Of a stretch of 64,000 nt of DNA, positions 10,237-19,154 are shown piece by piece. The number at the start of each line of letters is the position of its first letter. Within the stretch, counting starts at the first letter, position 1. This DNA is from Mesorhizobium sp. WSM3859 (GTDB taxonomy: Bacteria; Pseudomonadota; Alphaproteobacteria; Rhizobiales; Rhizobiaceae). The stretch is taken from contig NZ_NSGG01000001.1 in the NCBI RefSeq assembly GCF_002295065.1, positions 124,001-188,000 of the forward strand, written 5' to 3'. Below the pieces are notes generated by a model. The model was not told the DNA's origin. It ran no database searches and was given only the letters and a program-made list of their open reading frames with translations. Made by a program: the position numbers and the translations under genes.

Positions 10237-10536
10237 TCAGGCGCGCGCCTCGCGATGCGTCCCTGCCCCACGCTTGCCGGGAAACATCGCGTCCCTCGCC
10301 AGCAATCCGCTGACGCGGCAGAAGGTTGCAAACGCCCGGCATGCTTCCTCGGCGCTGGCCACATCGACCGTCGCCCCGAAGCAGGCATTGAAGGCGGCTT
10401 CGTAGATCTTGCCCTGCCGGCGCTTCGGCCAATCCTGCAGGAAATCGAGCGCCTGCTCGACACTGTAGATTTCCTCGACCGGCAGGCCGGGCGCGGGCGT
10501 GATGCGCACCGGCACCTCGAATTGCAGTCTGTCCAT
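10237..10536 (-). CDS. DUF982 family protein
   Basis: A 99-residue protein of the DUF982 type, a small family expanded in rhizobia with no known activity. The signature is visible as SVEQALDFLQDWPKRRQGKI, YEAAFNACFGATVDVASAEEACRAFATFC and a basic C-terminus. The ATG at 10536 (MDRLQFEVPV) is preferred over one 33 bp further upstream because a strong ribosome site (GGGAGACAGGGA) sits directly before it and the family begins with a short beta strand. No membrane segment or signal peptide. It is a single gene convergent with the beta-hydroxylase gene. Confidence 0.82.
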   Translation of the reverse strand: MDRLQFEVPVRITPAPGLPVEEIYSVEQALDFLQDWPKRRQGKIYEAAFNACFGATVDVASAEEACRAFATFCRVSGLLARDAMFPGKRGAGTHREARA

Positions 10537-10750
10537 TCCCTGTCTCCCGAACTGGCGCAGCCCCAGCAACGCCGCTCGATGTGAAAAGTTGCTTTGGCGG
10601 CCTTTTGACTCAGGAATGTGACCTCAGTGCGGTCAACAATCGGTTCACGGATGCGTCGGGCCGGGGCCCGGCCAATCCGCGCAGGCTAGGTGACAGGGCG
10701 ACGCTACCCTCGCCGCCCTGCCCTCTGTCCCTTGCTCCATGCCTATGCCG

Positions 10751-10987
10751 CTACTGATTGGCCGGGTCCGTCTCCGCGTCATAGGCCATGCGGGTGACCA
10801 CCATCAGCACATAGGCGGACGGCAGTGCGAAGATGGCGCCGAGCACGATCGCCGCCGGTTCGTCCATACGAAGGGTAGCGGCAACGGCCCAGTAGACGGT
10901 GCCGATGCAGATCACCGCCTGAACCCCCAGGAAGCAGGCCGCGGCCGCCGCGCGGGTGAGTGTCTTGAACGTCTTGATGCGTTGCAT
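10751..10987 (-). CDS. Small two-helix membrane protein, unknown function
   Basis: A 78-residue protein with two predicted membrane helices, AAAACFLGVQAVICIGTVYW and IVLGAIFALPSAYVLMVVTR, joined by a short loop MDEPA; the N-terminus is basic (MQRIKTFKTLTR) and the C-terminus acidic. I do not recognise the family. The frame is preferred over an overlapping plus-strand open frame because of its coherent hydrophobic pattern. The ribosome site upstream of the ATG is weak. It stands alone between DUF982 and a secreted unknown gene, all on the minus strand. Confidence 0.6.
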   Translation of the reverse strand: MQRIKTFKTLTRAAAAACFLGVQAVICIGTVYWAVAATLRMDEPAAIVLGAIFALPSAYVLMVVTRMAYDAETDPANQ

Positions 10988-11099
10988 TGAAGAAAATCCG
11001 AATTGACGCGCACGCGACCGGCGGACGGCCGGCGGCCGTTGCTGGATCGCGACGCGAAGGAATGTTTTGATCTGAATGCCGCGCTCGGCGGCCAGGGGC

Positions 11100-11495
11100 T
11101 TATGCGGCGGGCGGTGCGCGTGGCTGGTTGGCGCGCGAGCCCGTTAGGCTCGCCGATACAGGCGTGACGCCCATTTCGGCTGGCAACGCCTGGCCGATAA
11201 CCAGAAAATCGGCTGCGGGCGCAAGCAAGCCGGGATTGCCGCTGGCGAGCTTCACGGGAAGCGGCCGGCTGGCTCGAACCTCGAGCGCCTGCGCCTTGCC
11301 GGAGGTCCTGAGCAGCGCGACCATATCGCCCTGGCGGGCGGCGCTGATGCTGGAGCCACCTTGGAGCGAGACGGCCGATGCGGAGGTTCCGGCCTGGGCG
11401 AAACCCAGCAACGCGAGCATCAACAGCGCCATCAGGCCCGCAAAAGCGGTCCTGACCGGCAGCAGCTTCGATCTCTCGTGTTCAGGTGCCGTCAA
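11100..11495 (-). CDS. Exported protein of unknown function
   Basis: A 131-residue frame with a signal peptide (hydrophobic core FAGLMALLMLALLGFAQAG, likely cleavage after SASA). The mature part, about 95 residues, is Ala/Pro/Ser-rich with a repeated VxxLxxSGKAQALEVRA-type pattern and no cysteine; no domain recognised. The start is uncertain: a TTG at 11495 has GGAG about 9 bp upstream, while an ATG at 11432 would shorten the signal peptide. It is divergent from map. A plus-strand frame overlaps but lacks protein-like features. Confidence 0.5.
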   Translation of the reverse strand: MTAPEHERSKLLPVRTAFAGLMALLMLALLGFAQAGTSASAVSLQGGSSISAARQGDMVALLRTSGKAQALEVRASRPLPVKLASGNPGLLAPAADFLVIGQALPAEMGVTPVSASLTGSRANQPRAPPAA

Positions 11496-11666
11496 GGCAA
11501 TCTCCGGATCCAGTACCCGCCCCTAACCGATGGAATGGCTGAAGGAAAGCCGCAATGGACGGCGCGCTCGCACTTCGTCCTTGAACCTTGCGGCTTCCGG
11601 TGCCAAATCTGGGGCAGATTTTGGCACTCGGCTCCCTTTGGAGCCAACGCCGGCAAACGGACAAAA

Positions 11667-12494
11667 ATGGTTACCTATCTCGACGCCTCCACGGCCCCCC
11701 TTCGAAACACCGGCCAGATCCGCCTCTACAGCGAGGAAGGTTTTGCCGGCATGCGCAAGGCCTGCGATCTCACCGCGCGCTGCCTTGATGAGCTGGTGCC
11801 AATGGTCAAGCCCGGTGTGACGACGGAAACCATCGATCGCTTCGTCTTCGAATTCGGCATGGACAACGGCGCGCTGCCGGCAACGCTCAACTATCGCGGC
11901 TACACCAAGTCGTCCTGCACGTCGATCAACCATGTCGTCTGCCACGGAATTCCTGACAACAAGCCGCTGAAGGATGGCGACATCGTCAACATCGACGTCA
12001 CCTACATCCTCGACGGTTGGCACGGCGATTCCTCGCGCATGTACCCGGTGGGCACCATCAAGCGCGCCGCCGAGCGCCTGCTCGAGGTGACCTATGAGTG
12101 CCTGATGCGCGGCATCGCGGCGATCAAGCCCGGCGCCCGTACCGGCGCCATCGGCGCTGCGATCCAGACCTATGCCGAGGCCGAGCGCTGCTCGGTGGTG
12201 CGCGATTTCTGCGGCCACGGCGTCGGACAGCTGTTCCACGACGCGCCGAACATCCTCCATTACGGCACCGCCAACGAAGGCGTCGAGATGCGGCCGGGCA
12301 TGATCTTCACCGTCGAGCCGATGATCAATCTCGGCCGCCCGCATGTGAAAGTGCTGTCGGACGGCTGGACCGCGGTCACCCGCGACCGCTCGCTGTCGGC
12401 GCAGTACGAACACACGATCGGCGTCACGGACACCGGCTGCGAGATCTTCACGCTGTCGCCGAAAAAGCTCGACCGGCCTGGTTTGCCTGCCTAG
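11667..12494 (+). CDS. map: Methionine aminopeptidase, type I
   Basis: A 275-residue cytosolic metalloenzyme that removes the initiator Met from nascent proteins. The dinuclear metal ligands are recognisable: Asp in [15 protein letters not shown] (two Asp), His in [15 protein letters not shown], Glu in TVEPMINLG and Glu in QYEHTIGVT. The substrate-gate His lies in [11 protein letters not shown]. Length and motif order match type Ia enzymes, without the Zn-finger extension. The start at 11667 (MVTYLDAS) gives the usual N-terminal length; the longer frame upstream overlaps the divergent gene and is non-coding. radC follows 34 bp downstream, a pairing that is common in Rhizobiales. Confidence 0.96.
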   Translation: MVTYLDASTAPLRNTGQIRLYSEEGFAGMRKACDLTARCLDELVPMVKPGVTTETIDRFVFEFGMDNGALPATLNYRGYTKSSCTSINHVVCHGIPDNKPLKDGDIVNIDVTYILDGWHGDSSRMYPVGTIKRAAERLLEVTYECLMRGIAAIKPGARTGAIGAAIQTYAEAERCSVVRDFCGHGVGQLFHDAPNILHYGTANEGVEMRPGMIFTVEPMINLGRPHVKVLSDGWTAVTRDRSLSAQYEHTIGVTDTGCEIFTLSPKKLDRPGLPA

Positions 12495-12528
12495 GTTTCA
12501 GCCAAAGCCTAAAGGGGGGCGGGCGAGC

Positions 12529-13293
12529 ATGGGGAAAGTCGAAGACGAGCGGGCGTTCTTTTCCGAAGGCTGGATCGAGCCGCCTAAGGCGGCGCTGAAA
12601 AAGGCCGCAGCGGCAGAAGAAACGCCGCACTATCACGGCCATCGCGACCGTCTGCGCGAACGCTTTGCGACTGGCGGGCCGGACGCCCTGCCCGACTATG
12701 AACTACTCGAGCTGCTGCTGTTCCGGCTGATCCCGCGCGTCGACACCAAGCCGATCGCCAAGGCGCTGATCGCCCGCTTCGGCTCGCTGGCCGAAGTGCT
12801 TGGCGCGCCGCCTTCGCTGCTGGAGGAAGTGAAAGGCATCGGGCCGACGGTTGCTGTCGACCTCAAGGTCATCGCCGCGACGGCCCAACGCATGGCGCGC
12901 GGCGAGGTGCGCGGCCGCGAAGTCCTGTCCAACTGGACGCAACTGCTCGACTATTGCCGCTCCGCCATGGCCTTCGAGACCCGCGAGCAGTTCCGTATCC
13001 TGTTCCTCGACAAGAAGAACGGGCTGATCGCCGACGAGGTGCAGCAGACCGGCACCGTCGACCACACGCCGGTCTATCCGCGCGAGGTGGTGAAGCGCGC
13101 GCTCGAACTCTCGGCCAGCGCCGTGATCCTGGTGCACAACCACCCTTCGGGCGACCCCACACCGTCCCGCGCGGACATCGAGATGACCAAGCAGATCATC
13201 GATACGGCGAAGCCCCTCGGCATCGCCGTGCACGACCACATCATCATCGGCCGCAAGGGCAACGCCTCGATGAAGGGGCTGCTGCTGATCTGA
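12529..13293 (+). CDS. radC: RadC family JAB/MPN-domain protein
   Basis: A 254-residue RadC-like protein. The N-terminal half holds a helix-hairpin-helix-like region ([19 protein letters not shown]) and the C-terminal half the JAB1/MPN metalloprotease-like fold with the zinc motif [14 protein letters not shown] and the upstream conserved Glu/Thr region ([18 protein letters not shown]). The name comes from a historical DNA-repair link later attributed to another gene; the true function is unknown. The ending [10 protein letters not shown] is complete. Its last 28 coding bases have a diverged copy about 2.3 kb downstream (15590-15617), suggesting insertion at this 3' end. Confidence 0.93.
   Translation: MGKVEDERAFFSEGWIEPPKAALKKAAAAEETPHYHGHRDRLRERFATGGPDALPDYELLELLLFRLIPRVDTKPIAKALIARFGSLAEVLGAPPSLLEEVKGIGPTVAVDLKVIAATAQRMARGEVRGREVLSNWTQLLDYCRSAMAFETREQFRILFLDKKNGLIADEVQQTGTVDHTPVYPREVVKRALELSASAVILVHNHPSGDPTPSRADIEMTKQIIDTAKPLGIAVHDHIIIGRKGNASMKGLLLI
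13264..13291 (+). repeat. radC 3'-end repeat, copy 1 (att-like)
   Basis: The last 28 bases of radC before its stop, which match 15590-15617 at 25 of 28 positions. All three differences fall at third codon positions or give Ile/Val, so the second copy looks like the 3' end of another radC allele rather than chance similarity. The two copies bracket the dehydrogenase/SDR pair. Confidence 0.55.
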
Positions 13294-13452
13294 AGAAGGC
13301 AGAGGCAACTTCGGATCACGATCGCAGTCGGAGTGAAACGCGATCCTCGGCCAGCCGTGCAAGAGAACGAGCACCGGTTTCTTCGTATCGCCGGCCCTGC
13401 TCGCTGCAATATTCAATGACCGATGGGGATCGTGAGGCGCTCGGCCATCGCG

Positions 13453-14427
13453 CTAGCGCGGTTGCACCGCGAGCGCCACCTTGCCCAGATGATGCCGCTC
13501 GACCGCGCGATGCGCTTCGGCCGCTTCACCGAGGGGGTACTTGGAGGCAACATGCACGGTGAACTGACCCATCTCGATCAGGCGATTGAGCCGTTCGGAA
13601 AGTTCAGGTTCCGAGCGGCCGTCATAGCCTTGGAGTTTCACGCCGGCGCGCGCTTTCGGTTCGGGCGCGACGCCGTTCGGGTACGCCGCGCGCCCGCTCT
13701 TGCGGATGGCTTTCAACACCGCCTCCAACCCATTGCTGTTTGCAGTGATGAGGACCGCGTCGAGCCCGTCGGGCGCGAATTCGCGCACGGCGGTATCGAC
13801 TTCGGATGAATGGCCGTCGATTGCGGCGTCCGCGCCGAGGTGGCGCGCGAGCGCGACGCCATCCTCTCCAGAGGCGATCGCGAGCACGCCTGCGCCCATG
13901 CGTTTGGCCAGCTGGAGCGCGATATGACCGATGCCGCCGCTCGCGCCAAAGATGGCCAACTTTTCGCCGGGCTTGAGGTCAATCGCTTCAAGCCCGGTCA
14001 GGGCGGTCAACGCATCGGCCGGCATCGCGCCCGCTTGCTCGAGATCGAGGCCGTTGGGCACCGGGGCGGCGTGGCGGGCTTTCAGCCTCGCATACTCAGC
14101 GTAAAAGCCGCTCTTGGCGATGTCGGGATCGTAGCCGTAAACCTTGTCGCCTTCGCGAAAGCGCTTCACCCGCTTTCCGGCCGCGACGACCGTGCCCGCG
14201 CCGTCCACCCCGAGAACGAACGGAAAGGAAGGCCTGTCTTCCTTCGTTGCTTCGAAATACTCACCTTCCCGAAGTGATGGATCCCACGGCCCGACGCTCG
14301 CGGTATCGACGCGGATCAGCACTTCGTCTGCCTTGGGTTCGGGTACTGAGAGCGTGTGGAGCGCGATCTCATCCGCGCCGCCGAAGCGGTCGATCGCCGC
14401 TGCTTGCATTCTGTTTGCGCGCGCCAT
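13453..14427 (-). CDS. Zinc-independent quinone-oxidoreductase-type NADPH dehydrogenase (MDR family)
   Basis: A 324-residue medium-chain dehydrogenase/reductase of the quinone oxidoreductase branch. The N-terminal GroES-like domain (VLIRVDTASVGPWDPSLREG, FVLGVDGAGTVVAAG) leads to a Rossmann domain with the nucleotide motif AIFGASGGIGHIALQLAKRMG. The Cys/His ligands of catalytic zinc are absent, which fits NADPH:quinone or enone reductases. The start MARANRMQAAAID at 14427 follows a ribosome site AAAGG; the open frame continues upstream only as shadow of the SDR gene. It is transcribed with the broken SDR gene 22 bp upstream, and both sit between radC repeats, so recent acquisition is plausible. 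Confidence 0.9.
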   Translation of the reverse strand: MARANRMQAAAIDRFGGADEIALHTLSVPEPKADEVLIRVDTASVGPWDPSLREGEYFEATKEDRPSFPFVLGVDGAGTVVAAGKRVKRFREGDKVYGYDPDIAKSGFYAEYARLKARHAAPVPNGLDLEQAGAMPADALTALTGLEAIDLKPGEKLAIFGASGGIGHIALQLAKRMGAGVLAIASGEDGVALARHLGADAAIDGHSSEVDTAVREFAPDGLDAVLITANSNGLEAVLKAIRKSGRAAYPNGVAPEPKARAGVKLQGYDGRSEPELSERLNRLIEMGQFTVHVASKYPLGEAAEAHRAVERHHLGKVALAVQPR

Positions 14428-14449
14428 GTCTTGGCCTTTCTCTTTCTCG

Positions 14450-15323
14450 CTATTGAATCTTGACGATATCCTTGTTGCGCGTGCCGTCGAGCGTATGTCG
14501 AAGCCGCAGCTTGCCTGGGGGTGGCGTCGAGGCTCCGCTTTTCGCCATCGCGCCGACCGCGCCCTTCGCTGGCGTGATGCCCCCATCGACCAGCCAAACC
14601 GCGCCGGTGACGAAGCTCGCTTCGTCCGACGCCAGAAATGCATAGACATTTGCGACTTCTTCCGGCGTGCCGCGCCGGCCAAGCGGAACGGCCGTCACCA
14701 GCCTTCTCGATCGTCGCATCGACGGCGCCCGTCTCCTTATGGGTCCAAGCTGTGTCGATAGGCCCGGGGCTCACGCAATTGGCTCGCACGCCATATTGCG
14801 CCTGCTCGACAGCTATGCCCATGACAAAGGAATGTAGAAAGCCTTTGGTTCCGCCATAGGCGGCATTCCTGGGCTGGCCGTTAACGCCTCCTTCGGAGCC
14901 GGCACAGAGGATCACGCCCTTCGTTTTCCTCAGATGCGGCAGCGCGAACTTCGTCATTAAGAAAGCCGAGCGCACGTTACAGCGTATGTGCTCATCGAAC
15001 TTGTCGGTCGGCATGTCGTCGGTCTCCGCATTGACCAGGAGTACGCCTGCATTGTTGACGAGCACGTCGAGCTTGTCGAAGCGATCGATGGCGGCGTCGA
15101 CACAGGCGCGCGCCTGGCGCTCGTCCGCGACATCGGCGGCGAAAGCGATCGCCTCGCCACCGTCCTCCAGAATTGCGGCGGCGACGTCGTCGATCGGATC
15201 GTCGCGCAGCCCATTGACGATGACCTTTCCGCCTTCGCGCGCGAACTTGAGACAGATCGCCTCGCCAATTCCTGTTCCGCCGCCCGTGACGATCGCCACC
15301 TTGTCCTGCAATCGGCCTTCCAT
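14450..15323 (-). pseudogene. SDR-family oxidoreductase gene with a single-base frameshift
   Basis: A short-chain dehydrogenase. The first frame carries the NAD(P) motif TGGGTGIGEA, the NNAG motif (VLVNNAGVLL), the catalytic Ser region (ILCAGSEGG) and the YxxxK motif (AAYGGTKGF), then PGPIDTAWT. After about residue 207 the family sequence continues in the next frame: [40 protein letters not shown]. Removing one base of the CC pair at 14702-14703 would join them into a 290-residue protein, and the total length less one is divisible by three. So this is either a recent inactivating indel or a sequence error. The start at 15323 follows AAAGGAG. The last 30 residues after the conserved core are atypical. 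Confidence 0.88.
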
Positions 15324-15768
15324 TGGGTGGTCTCCTTTGCGGTTCACATCCAGCCATCCCGCGGGTGATCCGTTCCCTCCACACCGACGCCCCGAGCGTC
15401 TGGCCGCCTTCGACTGGCGCTCCCGGCCCTTTACCGGAAACGAGTCGGGCGTAGCGACGTTCCGCCGGCGCCGTCTCCCGATCGAAAATGTGAACTGCGG
15501 CGCAAGCAACGCGTTCTCAATCTATCGATTGGATGGAGAGGACGATGGCCGCATCCTGCCCGCGAAGCACCGCCACGCGAGGCTCGGCCGCCTCAATGAA
15601 GGGCCTGCTGCTGGTCTAGCCACCAGCCTTGCGTCCCGAAAGCCGCGCGTAAAGAGCATCGTTTTATCAATCAGATAGTCGGCTCTGGAATTTCAACCGG
15701 AAATCGAGCATGATGCGCTCGGCATTTTGGGACGCTTCGCGTGTTTGGAATGCCGGGAGGAACGGGAC
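15324..15768. other. 445-bp intergenic region
   Basis: No convincing gene. It contains the upstream region of the minus-strand SDR gene, the second radC-end copy (15590-15617) and, in the last 100 bp, the promoter region expected for the oxidase operon. The SDR frame stays open upstream to 15509, but nothing in that extension resembles the family. Confidence 0.5.
15590..15617 (+). repeat. Diverged copy of the radC 3' end, copy 2 (att-like)
   Basis: The segment encodes ASMKGLLLV followed by a TAG stop, matching the radC ending ASMKGLLLI. Upstream of this stretch the similarity stops abruptly. The differing bases sit at wobble positions, as between orthologous alleles. It marks the distal edge of a 2.3-kb segment that may have inserted at radC. 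Confidence 0.5.
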
Positions 15769-16656
15769 ATGGCCGTTGTGCTTGTACTCGTTTTAATCGT
15801 CGTGGGCTCGGTGTTGTTCCACCTCCTGAGCCCATGGTGGTGGACGCCTATTGCCTCGAATTGGGACTATATCGACAACACCATCATCATCAGCTTCTGG
15901 ATCACCGGCATCGTCTTTGCCGCTGTCGTCCTGTTCATGGCTTATTGCGTCTTCCGCTTCCGGCATCGGGAAGGCAATCGCGCGGCGTACGAACCCGAGA
16001 ACAGGCGCCTCGAATCGTGGCTGATGATCGTCACTGCGGTCGGCGTCACTGCCTTGCTGGTTCCCGGCCTGTTCGTCTGGAGCCGCTTCGTCACGGTGCC
16101 AGGCGATGCGACCGAAATCGAGGTCGTGGCTCAGCAGTGGCAGTGGAGCTTCCGTTTGCCGGGCAAGGACGGCAAGCTCGGCACTTCCGACACCCGCGAC
16201 GTCACCGCCGACAATCCGTTGGGCGTCGCCCCCAAGGATCCGAACGGCCAGGATGATGTCCTGGTCCAAGCAGCCGATCTTCATCTGCCGGTCGGCAAGC
16301 CGGTCAAGGTGCTGCTGCGTTCGATCGACGTGCTGCATGATTTTTATATCCCGGAATTCCGCGCCAAGATGGACATGATCCCCGGCTCGGTGACCTATTT
16401 CTGGTTTACTCCGACCAGGACCGGCACCTTCCAGGTCCTGTGCGCCGAACTATGCGGCCAAGGGCACCCGCTGATGCATGGCGTGGTCGTTGTCGACACC
16501 GAGCAGGATTATCTGGCCTGGCTCGGCCAACAGCAGACCTTTGCGCAACTGTCGGCGCCCCAGCAATCGGGCTCGGTGAACCAGCCGCCAGGCAAGATAA
16601 TGGCGTCCAATCTGGGCGTCGCGGCAATCTCGAGACTTTCGAGGTCCGCACAATAG
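15769..16656 (+). CDS. coxB: Cytochrome c oxidase subunit II
   Basis: A 295-residue subunit that accepts electrons from cytochrome c through the CuA centre. An N-terminal hydrophobic stretch (VVLVLVLIVVGSVLFHLL) and two membrane helices (IIISFWITGIVFAAVVLFMA; MIVTAVGVTALLVPGLFVW) precede a periplasmic cupredoxin domain. The CuA ligands are complete: His in DVLHDFYIPEF and Cys-Glu-Cys-His-Met in CAELCGQGHPLM. The aromatic electron-entry motif appears as QQWQWSFR. An Asp/Gly-rich insert of about 30 residues (TSDTRDVTADNPLG) separates strands. There is no fused cytochrome c domain, so this is not a caa3 fusion. The start at 15769 follows GGGAGG. It is the first of five genes. Confidence 0.96.
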   Translation: MAVVLVLVLIVVGSVLFHLLSPWWWTPIASNWDYIDNTIIISFWITGIVFAAVVLFMAYCVFRFRHREGNRAAYEPENRRLESWLMIVTAVGVTALLVPGLFVWSRFVTVPGDATEIEVVAQQWQWSFRLPGKDGKLGTSDTRDVTADNPLGVAPKDPNGQDDVLVQAADLHLPVGKPVKVLLRSIDVLHDFYIPEFRAKMDMIPGSVTYFWFTPTRTGTFQVLCAELCGQGHPLMHGVVVVDTEQDYLAWLGQQQTFAQLSAPQQSGSVNQPPGKIMASNLGVAAISRLSRSAQ

Positions 16657-16673
16657 GGCACGGAGATGCTCCA

Positions 16674-18443
16674 ATGGTCGACGTTACACCCGCAGATGCT
16701 GTTCCGCCCGCCGAAGTTGGGGAGGTGGAACTCTACCATCCGCACAGCTGGTGGACGAAATATGTCTTCTCGCAGGATGCGAAGGTCATAGCGGTCCAGT
16801 ACTCGGCAACGGCAACCGCGATCGGCCTTGTGGCGCTGGTTCTGTCCTGGCTCATGCGCCTGCAGCTCGGCTTTCCCGGCACGTTCGACTTCATCACGCC
16901 GGAGGCCTACTACCAGTTCATCACCATGCACGGCATGATCATGGTGATCTACCTGCTCACCGCGCTCTTCCTCGGCGGCTTCGGCAACTACCTCATCCCG
17001 CTGATGGTCGGCGCCCGCGACATGGTCTTTCCCTATGTCAACATGCTGAGCTACTGGATCTATCTACTCGCCGTGCTCGTTTTGGTGTCGAGCTTCTTTG
17101 CGCCGGGCGGACCGACCGGCGCCGGCTGGACGCTCTACCCGCCGCAGGCGATCATGACCGGCACGCCGGGCGGCCAGGACTGGGGCATCATCCTGATGCT
17201 CTCTTCGCTCATCCTGTTCATCATCGGCTTCACCATGGGTGGCCTCAACTATGTGGTGACGGTGTTGCAGGGCCGCACGCGCGGCATGACCCTGATGCGC
17301 CTGCCGCTTACCGTCTGGGGCATCTTCACCGCCACCGTCATGGCGCTGCTCGCCTTCCCGGCGCTGTTTGTCGCTTGTGTGATGATGCTGCTCGACCGCG
17401 CCCTCGGCACCTCATTCTTCATGCCGGCGATCGTCGAGATGGGCCAGCAATTGCAGCACAATGGCGGCAGTCCGATCCTGTTCCAGCATCTGTTCTGGTT
17501 CTTCGGCCATCCGGAGGTCTACATCGTCGCCCTGCCGGCCTTCGGCATCGTGTCAGACCTGATCAGCACGCATGCGCGCAAGAACATCTTCGGCTACCGC
17601 ATGATGGTTTGGGCGATCATCGCCATCGGCGCCCTGAGCTTCGTTGTCTGGGCGCACCACATGTATGTCAGCGGCATGAACCCCTATTTCGGCTTCTTCT
17701 TCGCGACCACAACCCTGATCATTGCCGTGCCGACGGCAATCAAGGTCTATAACTGGGTGCTGACGCTGTGGCGCGGCGATATCCATCTGACCACACCGAT
17801 GCTTTTCGCCCTCGCCTTCATCGTCACTTTCGTCAATGGCGGCCTGACCGGACTATTCCTCGGCAATGTCGTCGTCGACGTGCCGCTGTCGGACACGATG
17901 TTCGTCGTCGCCCATTTCCACATGGTCATGGGCGTCGCGCCGATCCTGGTCATCTTCGGCGCGATCTATCATTGGTATCCGAAGGTCACCGGACGGATGC
18001 TCGACGAAACGCTCGGCAAGTTCCACTTCTGGGTAACCTTCCTCGGCGCCTACCTGATCTTCTTCCCCATGCATTATCTCGGCCTGATGGGCGTTCCCCG
18101 GCGTTACGCCGAGCTCACCGACATGACCATAATGACGGAATCGGCTCATCACCTGAACTCGTTCATCTCGATCATGGCCTTCATCGTCGGTTTCGCCCAG
18201 ATGGTGTTCCTATTCAACCTGATCTGGAGCATCCGGCATGGCCGCGAGGCCGGCGGCAACCCCTGGCGGGCGACGACGCTGGAATGGCAGACGCCGCAGA
18301 CGCCACCGGCGCACGGCAATTTCGGCAAGGAACTGCCCATCGTCTATCGCTGGGCCTATGACTACAGCGTGCCGGGGGCCAAGGAGGACTTCATCCCGCA
18401 GAACGTGCCGGGCGACTTCGCACCCTCGAGGGAGTCGGCATGA
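16674..18443 (+). CDS. ctaD: Cytochrome c oxidase subunit I
   Basis: A 589-residue catalytic subunit of an A-type heme-copper oxidase with 12 or more membrane helices. The metal ligands are present: low-spin heme His in TMHGMIMV, CuB His and cross-linked Tyr in GHPEVYIVAL, CuB His pair in WAHHMYVSGM, and the heme pair in VAHFHMVMG. The HPEVY glutamate of the D-channel is present. The start at 16674 is preferred; the frame is open further upstream but overlaps coxB. It ends in ATGA overlap with the first subunit III gene. No heme A synthase or Cox11 assembly gene is in the cluster, so assembly factors must come from elsewhere. Confidence 0.96.
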   Translation: MVDVTPADAVPPAEVGEVELYHPHSWWTKYVFSQDAKVIAVQYSATATAIGLVALVLSWLMRLQLGFPGTFDFITPEAYYQFITMHGMIMVIYLLTALFLGGFGNYLIPLMVGARDMVFPYVNMLSYWIYLLAVLVLVSSFFAPGGPTGAGWTLYPPQAIMTGTPGGQDWGIILMLSSLILFIIGFTMGGLNYVVTVLQGRTRGMTLMRLPLTVWGIFTATVMALLAFPALFVACVMMLLDRALGTSFFMPAIVEMGQQLQHNGGSPILFQHLFWFFGHPEVYIVALPAFGIVSDLISTHARKNIFGYRMMVWAIIAIGALSFVVWAHHMYVSGMNPYFGFFFATTTLIIAVPTAIKVYNWVLTLWRGDIHLTTPMLFALAFIVTFVNGGLTGLFLGNVVVDVPLSDTMFVVAHFHMVMGVAPILVIFGAIYHWYPKVTGRMLDETLGKFHFWVTFLGAYLIFFPMHYLGLMGVPRRYAELTDMTIMTESAHHLNSFISIMAFIVGFAQMVFLFNLIWSIRHGREAGGNPWRATTLEWQTPQTPPAHGNFGKELPIVYRWAYDYSVPGAKEDFIPQNVPGDFAPSRESA

Positions 18444-19144
18444 GCGTCATCGTGGTCTTTCTGCTGGTGATCGCCGGCTTTGCCGGATGGTGGCTTTCGC
18501 ACCAGCGGCTGACGGCCAAGCCCTGGCTGGAGCAAGGCCTGGCCGGGGATTTCGTCGGTTTCGACCGGTCGGCGCTGCCAACCGCCAAGATCGGCCTCGG
18601 CGTCTTCCTCGCCGTCGTCGGCTGCCTGTTTTCGCTGTTCACCAGCGCCTATTTCATGCGCATGGGCCTTCCCGACTGGCAGTCGCTGCCGCTGCCGCGC
18701 CTGCTCTGGCTCAACACCGGTGTGCTGGTGCTAAGCAGCGTCGCGCTGCAATGTGCCGTGGTCGCCGCGCGCAAGGGCCAGATCGACAACGTCCGGCTGG
18801 GCCTAGCCACGGCGGGACTCACGACGCTTGCCTTCCTCGTCGGTCAGTTGATGGCATGGCGACAACTGACCGGAGACGGCTATGTGCTCACGTCCAACCC
18901 GGCCAACAGCTTCTTCTATCTGATCACCGGCATGCATGGGCTGCACATACTCGGCGGTCTGGTCGGACTTGGGAGGACGAGCATCGGCGCCTGGAACGGA
19001 GCACGGCCGGAGCGGCTTCGTCTCAGCGTCGAGCTCTGCGCTATGTACTGGCATTTCCTGCTTTTCGTCTGGCTCTGCATCTTCGCTCTGCTGGCGGGTT
19101 GGGCCGCGACCTTCATCGACATCTGCCGACAGCTGCTGACCTAG
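18440..19144 (+). CDS. Cytochrome c oxidase subunit III-like protein (first copy)
   Basis: A 234-residue membrane protein with about six or seven helices, in the subunit III fold: KIGLGVFLAVVGCLFSLFTS with a YFMRM motif, LLWLNTGVLVLSSVALQ, ITGMHGLHILGGLVGL and the C-terminal MYWHFLLFVWLCIFALL. The first helix (VVFLLVIAGFAGWWL) is an N-terminal addition compared with the second copy. Translation is coupled to subunit I by an ATGA overlap. Having two consecutive subunit III genes is seen in some alphaproteobacterial and actinobacterial-like oxidase clusters. This copy seems the more diverged. Confidence 0.88.
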   Translation: MSVIVVFLLVIAGFAGWWLSHQRLTAKPWLEQGLAGDFVGFDRSALPTAKIGLGVFLAVVGCLFSLFTSAYFMRMGLPDWQSLPLPRLLWLNTGVLVLSSVALQCAVVAARKGQIDNVRLGLATAGLTTLAFLVGQLMAWRQLTGDGYVLTSNPANSFFYLITGMHGLHILGGLVGLGRTSIGAWNGARPERLRLSVELCAMYWHFLLFVWLCIFALLAGWAATFIDICRQLLT

Positions 19145-19154
19145 GAGACTGGCG

